The notes under the pieces: model-generated
The model's input: the letters and a program-made list of their open reading frames with translations, nothing else
What the model was told of the DNA's origin: nothing
The model's database searches: none
Shown here: positions 34,558 through 45,547 of the stretch, in pieces
How positions within the stretch are numbered: position 1 is the stretch's first letter
Layout of the letters: each line of letters opens with the position of its first letter
Assembly (NCBI RefSeq): GCF_000516985.1
Contig: NW_006917093.1
Location: forward strand, 372,001 to 436,000
Source: Pestalotiopsis fici W106-1
Taxonomy: Eukaryota > Ascomycota > Sordariomycetes > Amphisphaeriales > Sporocadaceae
Direction of reading: 5' to 3'
DNA length: 64,000 nt
Made by a program: the position numbers and the translations under genes

Positions 34558-35165
34558 AAGGAAAATTAAATTAAAACTATTTTTATATTATAAACGTTAT
34601 ATAATAAAAAATAAATATAATAATGCTAATTAAATATTTATATTTTATTTATAATAGGTTATAAGCATAAAATATTAAAAGTTTTAATTTTAAATTCAAG
34701 GAAATATGCTTATCTTTATAAATACTTATAATATAAGTTTAAAACTTAAATATATTATATTTAAAACTTAAAAATATATATATAATGATTTTAATCTTTA
34801 ATAAATATTAATATTATATTTTTTATAAATTTTTAAAATACGTTTTATTTTAAAGTTTTAAAATAAATTAAAAAATTATAAAACGTATTATTTTAAAGCT
34901 AAAATTAAATTTAATACTTTTATTATACGTATAATTAAGTATAATTAAAGTTATTTTATTAATATAAATTTTATTTATTTATTTATTAAATTTATAAAAT
35001 AAAATTTGTATTTTTTAAAAAGTATATATTAAAATAAGTTATTATAGCTTAACTAAAAATAATAATATTAAAATAATTATAATATTTATTATGTTATTTA
35101 TAAAAGATATTAAAATAAGTTTCTCCTTATTTTTACCATTTTTTGTTAATTAATTATAAAAGATT
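34558..35165. repeat. Extremely AT-rich block, probable RIP-degraded repeat
   Basis: About 600 bp are composed almost only of A and T, with many TTAAA/TATA strings and no reading frame of note, then composition returns abruptly to normal near 35165. Such islands in Pezizomycotina are typically transposons mutated by repeat-induced point mutation (C to T in repeats). No element type can be recovered by eye. A mitochondrial insertion or an AT-rich satellite are alternatives. Confidence 0.6.
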
Positions 35166-35504
35166 GAAAAATCACTGTTTTGCGGGGAATCCTGTTGCAA
35201 AAGGGGGTGCGTTGCATAAGTGGGTCCGACTGGTTAGTATATTTATAGGCGCTGGCTCGGCCCAAGTCATCGCTAAGCCGAGTGACCAGCCGGCGTGTGT
35301 AATACAATGCCGATTGGCCCAGTTTGAGCTTCATGTCATTGCAGCGGTCAATGAATGATAGTTTCCCGACACAAGCTACCAAATTCGCTAGCATTTGTGC
35401 AATTTGATCCGTCTTCATCGAAACACCCCTAGAGCCATTTTTGGTCGCCAATGTACAACTCTAAGCTTTATAGAGAAAGCTTTTCTTATCCTCCAAGATA
35501 TGAA

Positions 35505-36768
35505 TTATTTTGCTATGAACGGTCCCAAGACTCGAAATGGAAGCAGGGCAGCTGGATCAATCCCGAGCCTACTTCCTGGATACATCCAGGGAGGAGTTGT
35601 CCAGACAAAAAAGGCTACAACCCAGAGATAGCCCAACGGGCGAGAAAGAGACCGAGGTAATATTCCAGAGATGAGAGGTTGCACAGCATCCTCCAATATG
35701 ATGATGGCGCTGTGCATCATGAAGAATACAAGGGCACCATTTTCCTTGTCTGGTACGCCCATTAGTTGCTCTGCGCGGTAGTGAATTGCACCGGAGATTA
35801 AGAAAGCAACCGTCTGCCGCACATATCGGGACATGGCAGATTGACGCGAGAATGGCAACACAGCATCAATAATCAGTTTGGCATGACCAGTCAGAAAGAT
35901 GCGGAACATCTGATGCCAGGAGATTCTGCAACATGAAGTTAGCATCAAGCATTGGGGCAGGGAGCATGTCTCGGGGCAAGGGATTTGATGAGTGGACTGA
36001 CCCCCAAAAACGACGAACCGAGTAGGCGTCGGCGAAGGATCCGTACAAGGGTGGGCATTCGGTGGGTCTGCTCAGTCCAGTGGCAACAGAGATAATGGCG
36101 CCAACGTTCGCCATGCAGAGGTTGAGTAGGCCCGTCATGAGAAAATACGAGGCCGTCATAATGGCTCGGAATATAAGATCCTCCAAGGACAATCCGTGCG
36201 GAGGAAATAGGGCGGCCTTGTCGACGTGTACCATTGCTGGGTCAGCCGGAGGCAATGAGACGACAATATCGACAAACAGGTAGGCGGATATCGTGACAGC
36301 AAAACGTCGTAGAATGAAATCGACGCGACCTTGCTTTTGCAGGCCTTTGACAGAGGGCACATTCTTGACCTGCCACTGGGTGCCATTGCGCCGCATGTTC
36401 CAGAGTAGACCAGTGACCGACCTGGCCCGGGCGAGAGCGGATCGGTGTCTAGGAGCCACTTGAGCCATCTGAACTCGAGACACCACTATGATTTTCGAGG
36501 CACTGAGGAATTGCACCCAAAGCAGCGAAGCTGCGGTTGCAGCCCAGTGAGGTCGAGACCTGCACAGAGGTACAATCGAGTTTTCCATCGCATATGTCAA
36601 TGCGGCCAGCAGCATCACAGCGCAAGCACGCTTGAATATGGCCTGTGGAATGGTGCCGAGGATGGCGACAAAGAAGGCGAGGAACGCCGCCTCGATGCCG
36701 AAAGATCTCAGCATTAGTGCGGAGCGATCGATCCCTGAGTGAGCAAATTGCATTTTGGTGTTCAACAT
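35505..36768 (-). CDS. Wax-synthase-like membrane-bound O-acyltransferase
   Basis: Two exons, 36768-36002 and 35925-35505 (GTCAGT...TTGCAG, 76 nt), give 395 residues with seven to nine membrane helices. The motif R-R-F-W-G-I-S-W-H-Q-M-F-R carries the conserved catalytic His of the wax synthase/MBOAT-like group. In fungi such enzymes acetylate or acylate hydroxyl groups of terpenoids and other secondary metabolites in the ER membrane, and they sit in biosynthetic clusters. Here the nearest neighbour on the right is a cytochrome P450 remnant, which suggests the edge of a decayed terpenoid-type cluster. The acceptor substrate cannot be told. Confidence 0.85.
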
Positions 36769-37254
36769 GAGAAAATCAGGGCAGGGAGAATTTCTTGAGT
36801 AGGCAGATCACGGATGCGTTTGAGGCAAAGAGGAAAGGGAGCCATGAAATAGAGGTTGGTTGATGCTTGCCTCTAATTTGCGTTGGAACATTGTTTGCTG
36901 TTGGGTCTCCTATACGCCGTATAGGGCTTAGTTTGTAATGGCGACAAGGGCAGAAATGGGAATTGCGCCGCGTGGATGCTGGTATTTACGCTACTATATA
37001 CACTACTGTTAGTCCCGCCTGTAATGTGGATCAAGGACCTCTTTGTCCACCAACATGAATTAAAGTAGCCCTCATGCTGTGATGAATGCCAAGACTAGTC
37101 TAGATGAATAATCGTACATGGTTGAAATCCTTCAGCTCTGCCCTTGTTCCCAGCCCAACCTTGTTATGATGCATTTGATAATCAATGATATGGATTCCCC
37201 CACGCACATACCCTGCCCGCGTCTTTATCAGGTATGTCCATCTTGTGACCCAAC
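36769..37254. other. Intergenic, no gene
   Basis: I searched by eye for upstream P450 exons (I-helix A-G-x-x-T, E-x-x-R, P-E-R-F) and found none, so the remnant that follows is not simply a spliced gene. Confidence 0.5.
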
Positions 37255-37569
37255 TTGCGGCGCAGTTCATTAGAGCTTGCTATCATTGGTGGTGAGAAGA
37301 GTTCACCCTCGATCGATGCTGAGGGCATCAGAAGCCCTCACTCTTTCCTATCAACATCAAACTTGCTCGTATTTGGACGCGGCCGCAACTCGTGTCCAGG
37401 TCGTTACCTGGTAGATTTCCAGCCCAAGATGCTCATCTCCTACCTCTTCACAAACTATGACGTAAAATTCTCAGAGACGAATAGGCTGACGAATAAGTGG
37501 CTTTTGGAATTCATCTTCCCGCCAAAAGGGGTAAAAATAATGGTTAAGCGCCGAGCCAAGGCATGTTGA
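37255..37569 (+). pseudogene. Cytochrome P450 C-terminal remnant
   Basis: An open frame of 104 codons ending at 37569 contains, from about residue 38, the heme-binding motif F-G-R-G-R-N-S-C-P-G-R with the cysteine heme ligand. The usual P450 C-terminus follows (L-I-S-Y-L-F-T-N-Y-D-V-K-F, then F-I-F-P-P-K-G-V-K-I-M-V-K-R-R). Only about the last 80-90 of roughly 500 residues are present. The frame lacks an ATG, and no I-helix or E-x-x-R segment is found upstream. It is therefore a truncated relic or, less likely, the last exon of a gene whose other exons I failed to see. The conserved core suggests fairly recent truncation. Confidence 0.8.
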
Positions 37570-38034
37570 TATTAGTCTGGGTGAAAGGTTTATTGAACGA
37601 AGTCATATGAAAGTGAAAAGTTTAAGGTGTTGCAGACACTAAAGACTCATGTTCAGTGCATTAGATTGGTAGGATTGAAAGAAGAAACCCAGTTCAAAAA
37701 TTAGATGGTTCTTTGGAGACCTGTATCCAAATAACAACATTTCTTTTGTACAGTTTACGACCAAACGTATTCACTTCAATTCTGTCACCTTCTCACTTGA
37801 ATCTTGAATTATGAGTCAGCCAAGATGGAACCGTTAGATGTTGTTGGTTCTGCATCCCAAAACGGTGTTATTTCCAGCTTCCATGCATTTGCATCAGCTG
37901 TTTCGCCCAGTCTGCACTAAATATTGGTTTTAGCTGCCTGGCTACCATCTGGCGATTCCCCAAAAGACCAGACCACGCAGATCACCGATTGCTAACACCT
38001 GTCATGTCTATGACATACAGTTGCGCTTTTTTAA
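37570..38034. other. Intergenic, no gene
   Basis: No coding potential is recognised between the P450 remnant and the small membrane protein gene. Confidence 0.5.
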
Positions 38035-38716
38035 TCAGGACCTTTGCTTCTCTTGCCTCTCGGCAAGCGAGTCTGCCCATGCAATGGCTCCAATGAACGC
38101 ACCTGCTGCGGTGCACAATAGACTAATAAATAAAAGAAACCCCAAATGAAATTGCCAATCGGGCCATAGCAGAACGGATGTCAGCGTCATTGGACCAGCT
38201 GTCCAAAAGAAATATTTCATCCAGTCTACCACAGCGCGCAATCAGAAAGGCTGAAATGATCATACGGTACGGAGGGTAACTTACAGCGAGCCTCCCGAAG
38301 AGTCGATCCCCGGCATGCACAAACGAAGAAATAGATTGACAGGGTAACAGAAATGGCCAAGAATCCTATAAAATTGTTAATCTTGCTCAGAGTTCAAGCT
38401 CGACACAATGAACCATACCTGACCGTAGCAGTGCGTCGTAAGAGTTCCACCAGTCTTCGCGAATATCATCTTGTACTATACGATGTAGGACAGGCCCTAA
38501 TTCCTGGCCAAAAACTTTGCCAAGATTCTCGGATGAAGCTGCGTAGAGTTCATATGATCGTCGAACAGGCCATTTTGCGGCTACTTCGTCTGCAAAGGTA
38601 GAAGTTGTATCCAGCCTGGTGATGAGGGTCTGACGAATGTAGTCACGGACCGCGTTTGGGTTAGGCTGTTGCGGCAGTCTCCGAGGAGCGTTCAAATTGA
38701 AGATTGGCAGAGTCAT
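38035..38716 (-). CDS. Small fungal membrane protein of unknown function
   Basis: Three exons, 38716-38419, 38365-38285 and 38225-38035, join in phase to 189 residues. The first 95 residues are hydrophilic, with R-D-Y-I-R-Q-T-L-I-T-R and W-W-N-S-Y-D-A-L-L-R-S. Two to three membrane helices follow: one in exon 2 (F-L-A-I-S-V-T-L-S-I-Y-F-F-V) and two in exon 3. There is no signal peptide and no known motif, and I do not recognise a family. Correct phasing and the exon-2 helix support the model. Confidence 0.6.
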
Positions 38717-39487
38717 TCTGATGAAGTTTGTCTTGGGAGATGGTGAGAACGGCTGAGCCCTAGTTCACAAAGAAGCGCCCGAGTTCATGTCCTGGTTAAA
38801 TATGTAGCCACCACCGCGTGAAGTGGCAGCTGAGTTGAATGGGTCCGAGGGATTAACCGAAAGGAATGAACGTTTGTTGGCTCGGGCCAAAGAAGTGTAG
38901 ATAGATACTAGCTAGGATCCTTCTGCCTAGATCCGCATTTGTTGGTTGTTTGCATGCAAGCAATGTAGCTGGTACAAGGATTACTCGGATATGGATATAA
39001 GTAGCCCTCGTGGCTATTATAGTATACAGGGTACATATATGGAGTCTCAATACCTAGGTAAGTCACTGTACAGACATATTGAGATAGATCGTATGAGCAA
39101 GCTGTGGACCGGGCCGACGATGACCTTTTACGAGGAAAGATGGGTCCCGGATCCCGGCACTCATCCCTGCCACACTACACTTTTAGCGGAGGCCGCCAGT
39201 GAGACAACAAATACGGACACCTGCTAAATATTGGATAGCGGATTATACATACCAAGGTGTGCTATAATACAATAATGAACGGTATCATGTCTAAATTGTT
39301 GAGATGAACGAGGTTATGGTGAGTGAAGTGATTGATGAGTTGGTTGAGTATCTGTACGTATCTATGGGAGTAGAGAAAGGTATATGTATCTAGTCTATAG
39401 TGGAGCGTGAAGCCCGAAAAGAAGGAGGCTGGGCTCCTATTTCAACATAAATAAATACACAGACTTTTGATGATTAGCCAGGACCAT
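38717..39487. other. Intergenic, no gene
   Basis: This is the promoter side of the small membrane protein gene and the 3' side of the second hydratase-like gene. No repeats or coding segments are recognised. Confidence 0.5.
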
Positions 39488-40662
39488 TTATACATAAGGA
39501 AGCCACAACTCCTCCCATTGCCCAATGCCGCTAAATTCCTCGCCGTGGAAAAAGACATTGGCAGTGCCAACATATCGGTGAGCCAAAGCCGCATCATTCA
39601 AAATGCCAACATTGGTTACTGTCATTGTGAAAAGCTCCTTCTGCTCTCCAATCTCCATCTCGATGGTGTAGCCACTTGGCCAGCTTTCGTCGTCGCCCCG
39701 GGGATAGGCCGTGTCAAGAGGTCGGACGGTAATGGACTCGGCACCGCAAGCGCTGTGAAGTATCTGACCATCCTTGGCCAAATAACCGCTGTAGTGTGTA
39801 TCATTGGATGGGGCCAACACCTCAAACCAAACCACGCTGTACGCACCCGCGCGCGCATGTCCCCAGTACCATGAGTTGAATGTACTCGGGAAAAGCTGAC
39901 TGCCCCAGTTCTAAAGACGCAGAATAGTCAGATGAAAGCTCATGCGAATGGAACAAGAATGCATACCTTGTCATGATATCCAACACCGCTATACTTGACA
40001 GGACCCGTAGTGGTCACGAGATCAACGCTTATGTCAGCATCAGGCAGAGGGTTCGTCCACCCAATACTGGGCGCCACAAGGAGATCACTACCAGTTTGGA
40101 TAGGTCCGCAAGGATTGTGTGCTGGTGCAACCGACTTGAAAGAGATGGTCCCGTTGACTTGCGGCGCGTTGACACTTATAGTGTATGTTCCCATGTTGGC
40201 TGTAGCAACCCAACTGCCTCCCGTGCCTGTCCAGACGGCTTTGGAGGAACCATCGGATCCTGTGGTGATGATGGCGCCATCATCCTCGGCCCATGCAACG
40301 TAATTCAAGTATTCGCCATTCTCAAGCAGCCCAGAAATCGAAAAGTATGGGACGGTTTCGTTGTTTCCTCCGAGCAGACCTGAGCTCAATCCTGCGTTGA
40401 ATAAGATGGCAAGCCCCTGATCACCACCCCGAGAAACGGTGTCAAAGTACCACCAATCAAAAGAGCTGCTGTTGATGGCTGACAGCTTGGGGGCATCAGG
40501 CACTGCGTTGGTCGATGTAAACTCGACATCAACAGCGCCGGTAGCTGCAGCCAAGGGAATGGCATAAGTAGTCGAACTATTGCCGCCGCACTTGGCTGCT
40601 GACCCAGACCCGAGGGCGGTTGCGCCCAGGAGCACTGATATTGCTGAAACGTAGCGAGCCAT
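39488..40662 (-). CDS. Second secreted kievitone hydratase-like protein
   Basis: Two exons, 40662-39967 and 39910-39488 (GTATGC...CTTTAG, 56 nt), give 372 residues with a signal peptide (residues 1-22). It shows the same fold and signature as the gene at 649-1847: G-V-G-Y-H-D-K-N-W-G, then S-W-Y-W-G-H-A-R-A-G-A-Y-S, several sequons and the A-P-A-H-N-P-C-G segment. The single intron splits the signature between HDK and NWG, while the other copy has its intron about 60 residues earlier, so the two are old paralogues and not a recent duplication. It is divergent from a Zn2Cys6 regulator with a 541-bp shared upstream region. The substrate is unknown. Confidence 0.85.
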
Positions 40663-41203
40663 TGGATCAGGAAGAAGTGTATGCAAGGGCCTTTGAAATG
40701 AAATGAGCGGAGATATAGATCATGCTTGTGGTGCGGTCTTGCGACTCATTATATACCCATTCCTGAAAATACTTGAGAATCGAATGGCCTGCTGGATCCG
40801 GGTAATTCAGAAGCTTACCGTCGTTGAATCTGCTTGAACAATTTGACCCGAGAACTTCGGGTCCATAACCGAGTGAATATTGCAATCAATTCGGGAGCGG
40901 TGCCACGGGACAGTGTCAATTGCCTGGGACCAGTGCGTGCGGCTAGTAAACAGGGCCAACTCGATTTGTAGAATTACAATTTCGCTATAGAAAGCCCCGC
41001 AAAATGGACAGTTGGCTGCCCAATCGCATTAGTGCGCTCCCCAAGCGAGCCAAGCGAAGGCCAAAATTGCTAGCACGCCTGGACCTTGTGGGTGCGATAG
41101 AGGATAACTGTACCTCCTAAATAAATGACTATCAGCCTCTGCTACGAGCCTTTCCACCTTTTCGCATCGCAACCGAAATGCGTATGAATCCGACCCAGCC
41201 GCC
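40663..41203. other. Shared divergent promoter region
   Basis: 541 bp lie between the starts of the hydratase-like gene and the Zn2Cys6 gene. No TACGCGGA copy is present here, in contrast to the first hydratase-like gene, so the two paralogues are probably under different control. Confidence 0.55.
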
Positions 41204-42539
41204 ATGTTGCCCAAGCGTAAGCACACAAAGTCCCGCAAAGGCTGTCTTGGCTGCAAACGCAGAAAAGTAAAGGTCTGCTTTCATGTTGTCTTTCTACACG
41301 GTCTTGCCGGAGCTGTGCATTGACCCGTGTTTAGTGCGATGAACAGCACCCCACCTGTTCAAAGTGTCGACGGAGCGGCATCACCTGCAGCTTTGAAGCG
41401 TCGTCTCTGCCTTCAAACAAAACAGGTCCTTTTCTGGAGTATCGTCGCGATGGCACCACGGCAGCGCACGGGCAGGATGGGTCCCTTGACTGGTCAGCAA
41501 TCTTGGGAGGGCTTGACGCTGCCTCGAGATCGTTTTCGGAAACACTCCACATCCGGGAATTCGAGCTGATGCACCACTATTGCAACATGACGGCTTCTTC
41601 CTTGTCCTTGCGGGACGATATTCGTCATGTGTGGTTGGCTGTCATCCCGCGGAGTGGCTATCAGGTTGGCTACGTTAGACGAGGAATACTGTCTCTTGCT
41701 GCTATACACAAGGCCTTTCTCACGCCAAACAGCCGACAAGAATACCTGACCATGGCAGCTTTTCTCCAGGCCGAGGCGTTGAGGGAGTTTCGAGCAACTC
41801 TTTCAACCCCCACCTCGAGCAATTGGAGGCCAATATATTGTTTTGCCTCGATCGTCGTTGTCTTTGTTTACTCTCTACCAACTCGATCTGAAAATGAACG
41901 TTTAATAGAGCCAATTGCTGATATTTTGGAACTGTTCAACGTTATACGCGGGCTGCAAGCACTGCTGGACCCATTCCTCCCGCGTCTTATAAACACCGAG
42001 TTCGCTCCCATGGTTCAAGGTATCTGGGGCGTTGACGTCGACGACAGCAGGTGAGAAACTTTGCTATAAATATTACTTTGCTACTTTGTTACCTTGGAAC
42101 AGCGTGTTCTAATTAATTATTCAGCCTGCCATCACTTGCCAGCTCTCTGCTTCCTTTGGATACATTCTCGGCTCTTACGCGCTTGCGTGCAGCCTTTTCA
42201 GCTCAACTACATGAAGACAATTTAATGCGTTACAATAAATGTATCGACGGTCTTGAAATGTGCGCTAGGATCCTGGCTTCTGCTGGGACACACGTTGAGC
42301 CTGGCATGGTCCTCTTGTGGGCTTGCTCACTCGATGGGCTAATGTTGACAGACATACGAAACCGTGAAGATCATGCTCTGGTGCTACTGTCTTACTACAC
42401 CATCTTCCTAAAGGTACCAGAGAGGATGCACTGGGCTGCAAAAGGGTGGGCAGTACCTTTGTTCAAAGATATCGAAATGTGCGTATCACATCGAGAAGAA
42501 ACAATGCTGATGCTGCAATGGCCCAGGGCGCACATCTAA
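41204..42539 (+). CDS. Zn2Cys6 fungal transcription factor
   Basis: Three exons, 41204-41272, 41335-42050 and 42125-42539, give 399 residues. The zinc cluster is C14-x2-C17-x6-C24-x6-C31-x2-C34-x6-C41; the first intron falls inside it, directly before C24. The rest resembles the Upc2/sterol-uptake-like regulatory domain, with H-H-Y-C-N-x-T-x-x-S-L and R-R-G-I-L-S-L-A-A-I-H-K-A-F-L-T. It should be a nuclear DNA-binding regulator. The divergent arrangement with the secreted hydratase-like gene suggests it controls that gene, which is inferred. The ATG at 41178 is in a different frame; 41204 is the start that reads into the cluster. Confidence 0.88.
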
Positions 42540-42621
42540 GCGCATTTCGGCCTCTACTGGTGCTGTAGTAATTAGATTAAATTCGGTGCGTTGACCAACT
42601 TGCTCCTCTAAATGGAAATGT

Positions 42622-43595
42622 TTAGTTATTCTCATATTCAAGCCCAGCTCTCATTCTTGCTGCACCATAAATTGCAGCAACATCTCCCTTTGCTCCACCA
42701 GCATGTTCAGCAACCTCTTCAAGATACTGTTTAGCCGTAGTAGCATTCTTGACTTCCATCCCGGCTGTCTTGGCCAAGTCCTCAGCGTGGCTTGCGTCCT
42801 TGATCGCATTGTCTGCCGAGAATAACGGCTCTTCCATACTATGGTATGCGCCGCTGAGCATCCTTTCACCATATGCACTGTAAGGGCCTCCAAAGAGTCC
42901 ATCAACAAACTTCTTGACCCTCGCAGCGCCGACTCCTGTCTTTTCGGCCAATGTAAAACCCTCGCCTAGCTGAGTGACCATGTTCAAGACAAATGTGTTG
43001 CCAATAATCTTCAATGTAGATGCCGTGCCGTATGGCTCATCTTCCATGGGCAGCTCAGCCTTACCCATGACGCCCGTGGTGTAGGGTCGAAGCCTTTCAA
43101 CGGCAGCTTTGGGGCCGGCAGGCACAAAGATCAATTGCCCTGCGTCGGCCATTGGCGGTGCCCCAAAGACCGGGCTAGCGACGAAGTCGGCGCCAGCATC
43201 TGTGACAATCTTTGCGACTTTCTCTGTAGAATCGGGATGGATGGTGGAGCAGTCGGCAAATAGCTTTCCGTTGATATTGCCGAGCGCCGAGATGGTCCTA
43301 TAGACGTCTTCGACGGCCTGGTCATTGCTCAGGCAAGTGAAGATGATGTCGGCTTGCTTGACGCCTTCTTCAATTGATGAAACCGCCTTGACCTTGCTGC
43401 CTAGCTTGACAGCCAAGTCGGCGGACCGTTTGGAAGACCGGTTGTACACCAATAGAGGCGAACCACCAAGTGGCCCCTTTTCGACAAGGTTCTTGCACAT
43501 GCCCTATATTCATTAATAAAGGCATGGTGTTTTGTGCGCTTTTAACTTACCCTGCCCATATTGCCGAGGCCAATCCAGAACAATTGGGAAGCCAT
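42622..43595 (-). CDS. 3-hydroxyisobutyrate dehydrogenase-like beta-hydroxyacid dehydrogenase
   Basis: Two exons, 43595-43551 and 43503-42622 (GTAAGT...TATAG, 47 nt), give 308 residues. The NAD(P)-binding start reads W-I-G-L-G-N-M-G-R-G-M. The substrate-binding D-C-S-T-I-H-P segment and the catalytic-lysine region L-K-I-I-G-N follow. The family oxidises 3-hydroxyisobutyrate in valine breakdown or reduces related semialdehydes; there is no clear mitochondrial presequence, so a cytosolic relative (GLYR-like) is equally possible. The short first exon of 15 codons is required for the dinucleotide-binding motif. Confidence 0.9.
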
Positions 43596-43920
43596 TTTGA
43601 CGGCAAGTAGTTATAAGTACTAGATATAAAACGAGATGAAAAAAATAACGAATAAAGGTTTCAGCCAAGAATTTGCCTGAATTGCTTCAGGTACCAAATT
43701 CGACCAAAATATATAGGTAATAGAAAGGTGAAACCTAGGTAAACGAGTATTCGGCAGCTTAATGACGTATATTCCTGTCGGCCGAGGCTGATTAGCAAGC
43801 TGTCGGAACTTCCGAAGCTTCCCCACTCAGTCTTGGAGAAGATGAGTAATACACTGTATTGGATACCCAAGTAGGTATAGAGGGAACATTGACGTCGGAT
43901 CGCAAACTGGTTATGTGATT

Positions 43921-43985
43921 TTCTCACCTGAGCCAATATGTGAAGGGAATATGAAATTGAGGAAACCTTGGAAAGAAGTCTGAGT
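43921..43985 (+). repeat. Dispersed repeat family B, copy 1
   Basis: About 65 bp starting TCTCACCTGAGCCAATATG and ending AGTCTGAGT. Similar segments lie at 48611-48685 and 59709-59773 in the same orientation, all in gene spacers of the right part. Their divergence indicates an old mobile-element fragment. Confidence 0.55.
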
Positions 43986-44030
43986 TGATCCTACAGATCT
44001 ACAAGAAAGAGGTGCTGAAGAGCTATCTAA

Positions 44031-44073
44031 TATACCCGAGCAGGTGATCTGCAGTGGGTACTGACTACGTCAG
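44031..44073 (+). repeat. Dispersed repeat family C, copy 1
   Basis: A 43-bp segment that recurs inverted at 48758-48800. All differences between the copies appear to be transitions, as expected from repeat-induced point mutation or deamination. Confidence 0.6.
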
Positions 44074-44301
44074 TGAAACAGGTTTGCACAAAGTCAACTG
44101 CTCTAGAGGTTTCTCATAAACTTGCCGTCTGTACGCCGTTGAGCGCATGCAACACATGTAGTTCACTTTAGTCCCACGTCAACGCCCGAGCGAAGATTGT
44201 CATGATCAAATGAGAGACTCTTTTCAACAAGAGCCGTGGACTGGCCAATTCTGTTGTCATGGAAATCGATGTTTATTTAACCCGACCATCGATGGGATAA
44301 T

Positions 44302-45345
44302 TTATGAAGTCTCAGCGATATTGTATACAAGCTTTTCGCCGCTAACCTTGTCTTGCCTCATGAGCTCCAAGCCCTCTAGCACCCCGTTCAAACCACCTGG
44401 GTTGACCTTGACATTGTGGACCTTGACTTTGCCCTCGGACAGCAACTTGCTGGCGACAGGCCAGAACTTTTCCGCAAATTCCTTGTCTTCAGGCTTTGCA
44501 GGCCAAGGCTGATTGCCAAAGGTGAATTCCTCGCCCACGACGGTGTACGCCAATGTCCAACGGTCCTTGACGTTCTCTCGGTCGATACCGACGGCAAGTA
44601 GCGCACTATAGTCGCCACCCTTTGTCGAAAGCGAAGCATCGCAGAACTTGGCACTGGATTCGAGGGAGATGGTATCAAAGGCAAGCTGAAGAGAGTCCTT
44701 GGTGTATTCCCGAATGCTGGCAGCAGCATCGGGGGCATTATAATCCACAACGTGGTGGGCTCCAAGTGACTTTACATAGTCAAAATTGCGCGGAGAGCAG
44801 GTCGTGATGACATGGTAACCAGACAGCTTGGCGAACTGGATGGCGAGGGTGCCAGTGGCGGTGGAACCTCCATAAATCAGGATGGGCGTGGCCGTGTCGA
44901 TGGGCTTGTCGGGCCAAGCCAGCTGCAGGCTTTGATACAGGCCCTGGCCGACCGTGTAAATACCGACTCCAAGCGTAGAGGCCTCTTGGAAGCTCAGCCC
45001 CTTCGGAATATGGCCCTGAAGATCAGCCTTGGCCACAATGTACTCGGCAAAGGCTCCATCTTCTGGCTGGACGGCGTTGCCACCGTGGACAAATCCGCAG
45101 ACCCGATCGCCCTTTTTGAACTTTGTGACATTCTTGCCAACGGCTTCAACGGTTCCAGAGTAGTCACATCCTATCAGGCAACCCGGTGGTGCGAGGAATT
45201 TGATGTGCTTCCAATCCGTGGGGTTCAAAGCGACGCAGACAGTCTTGATGAGCACATAGTCGTCTCGCAGACTAGGAATAGGCCGGTCAGTGACGAGGCC
45301 CTCCTGGTGAGGAGAAGTGACGATAATTGCTTTCTGGGTTGACAT
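44302..45345 (-). CDS. MDR enoyl-reductase-like oxidoreductase (TOXD-type)
   Basis: A single exon encodes 347 residues; the ATG at 45345 is the first in frame. The GroES-like domain reads V-A-L-N-P-T-D-W-K-H and G-C-D-Y-S-G-T-V-E-A-V-G, without the zinc-ligand cysteines of alcohol dehydrogenases. The Rossmann part has Y-G-G-S-T-A-T-G-T-L-A-I-Q-F-A-K, followed by S-P-R-N-F-D-Y-V-K-S-L-G-A. This is the zinc-free NADPH-dependent branch that includes TOXD-like proteins and trans-acting enoyl reductases of polyketide pathways. No polyketide synthase is in the window, so a general quinone- or enone-reducing role is equally likely. Confidence 0.88.
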   Translation of the reverse strand: MSTQKAIIVTSPHQEGLVTDRPIPSLRDDYVLIKTVCVALNPTDWKHIKFLAPPGCLIGCDYSGTVEAVGKNVTKFKKGDRVCGFVHGGNAVQPEDGAFAEYIVAKADLQGHIPKGLSFQEASTLGVGIYTVGQGLYQSLQLAWPDKPIDTATPILIYGGSTATGTLAIQFAKLSGYHVITTCSPRNFDYVKSLGAHHVVDYNAPDAAASIREYTKDSLQLAFDTISLESSAKFCDASLSTKGGDYSALLAVGIDRENVKDRWTLAYTVVGEEFTFGNQPWPAKPEDKEFAEKFWPVASKLLSEGKVKVHNVKVNPGGLNGVLEGLELMRQDKVSGEKLVYNIAETS

Positions 45346-45547
45346 GGTCAACTGCAGTATGATTCTTTTTCTTAAAAAGATAGAAAATAGAGTTGACAAT
45401 CGCAACGTTCTTGGTTGGGCGTGAAAGACATCTTGATAATATATACGGATCACATCGTGGGCAATATCGCATTATCCTTTATTCCAGGTGGATATGTCGG
45501 CAGACGCAAGCGCAGAGCTAGAATCTAGCAGAATTTAAAACCACAGA

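Larger units (their letters stand above)
43596..44301. other. Spacer with dispersed repeats B1 and C1
   Basis: No gene is seen. The stretch holds one copy of repeat family B (43921-43985) and one of family C (44031-44073), both also present 4.7 kb to the right. Confidence 0.5.

Noticed and set aside
34337..34633. Frame running through the N gap at 34458
   Set aside because: Its length is created by the gap and AT-rich sequence; not a real gene.
36000..38700. Complete cytochrome P450 gene
   Set aside because: Only the heme-binding C-terminus is found; the I-helix and E-x-x-R regions are absent on both strands nearby.
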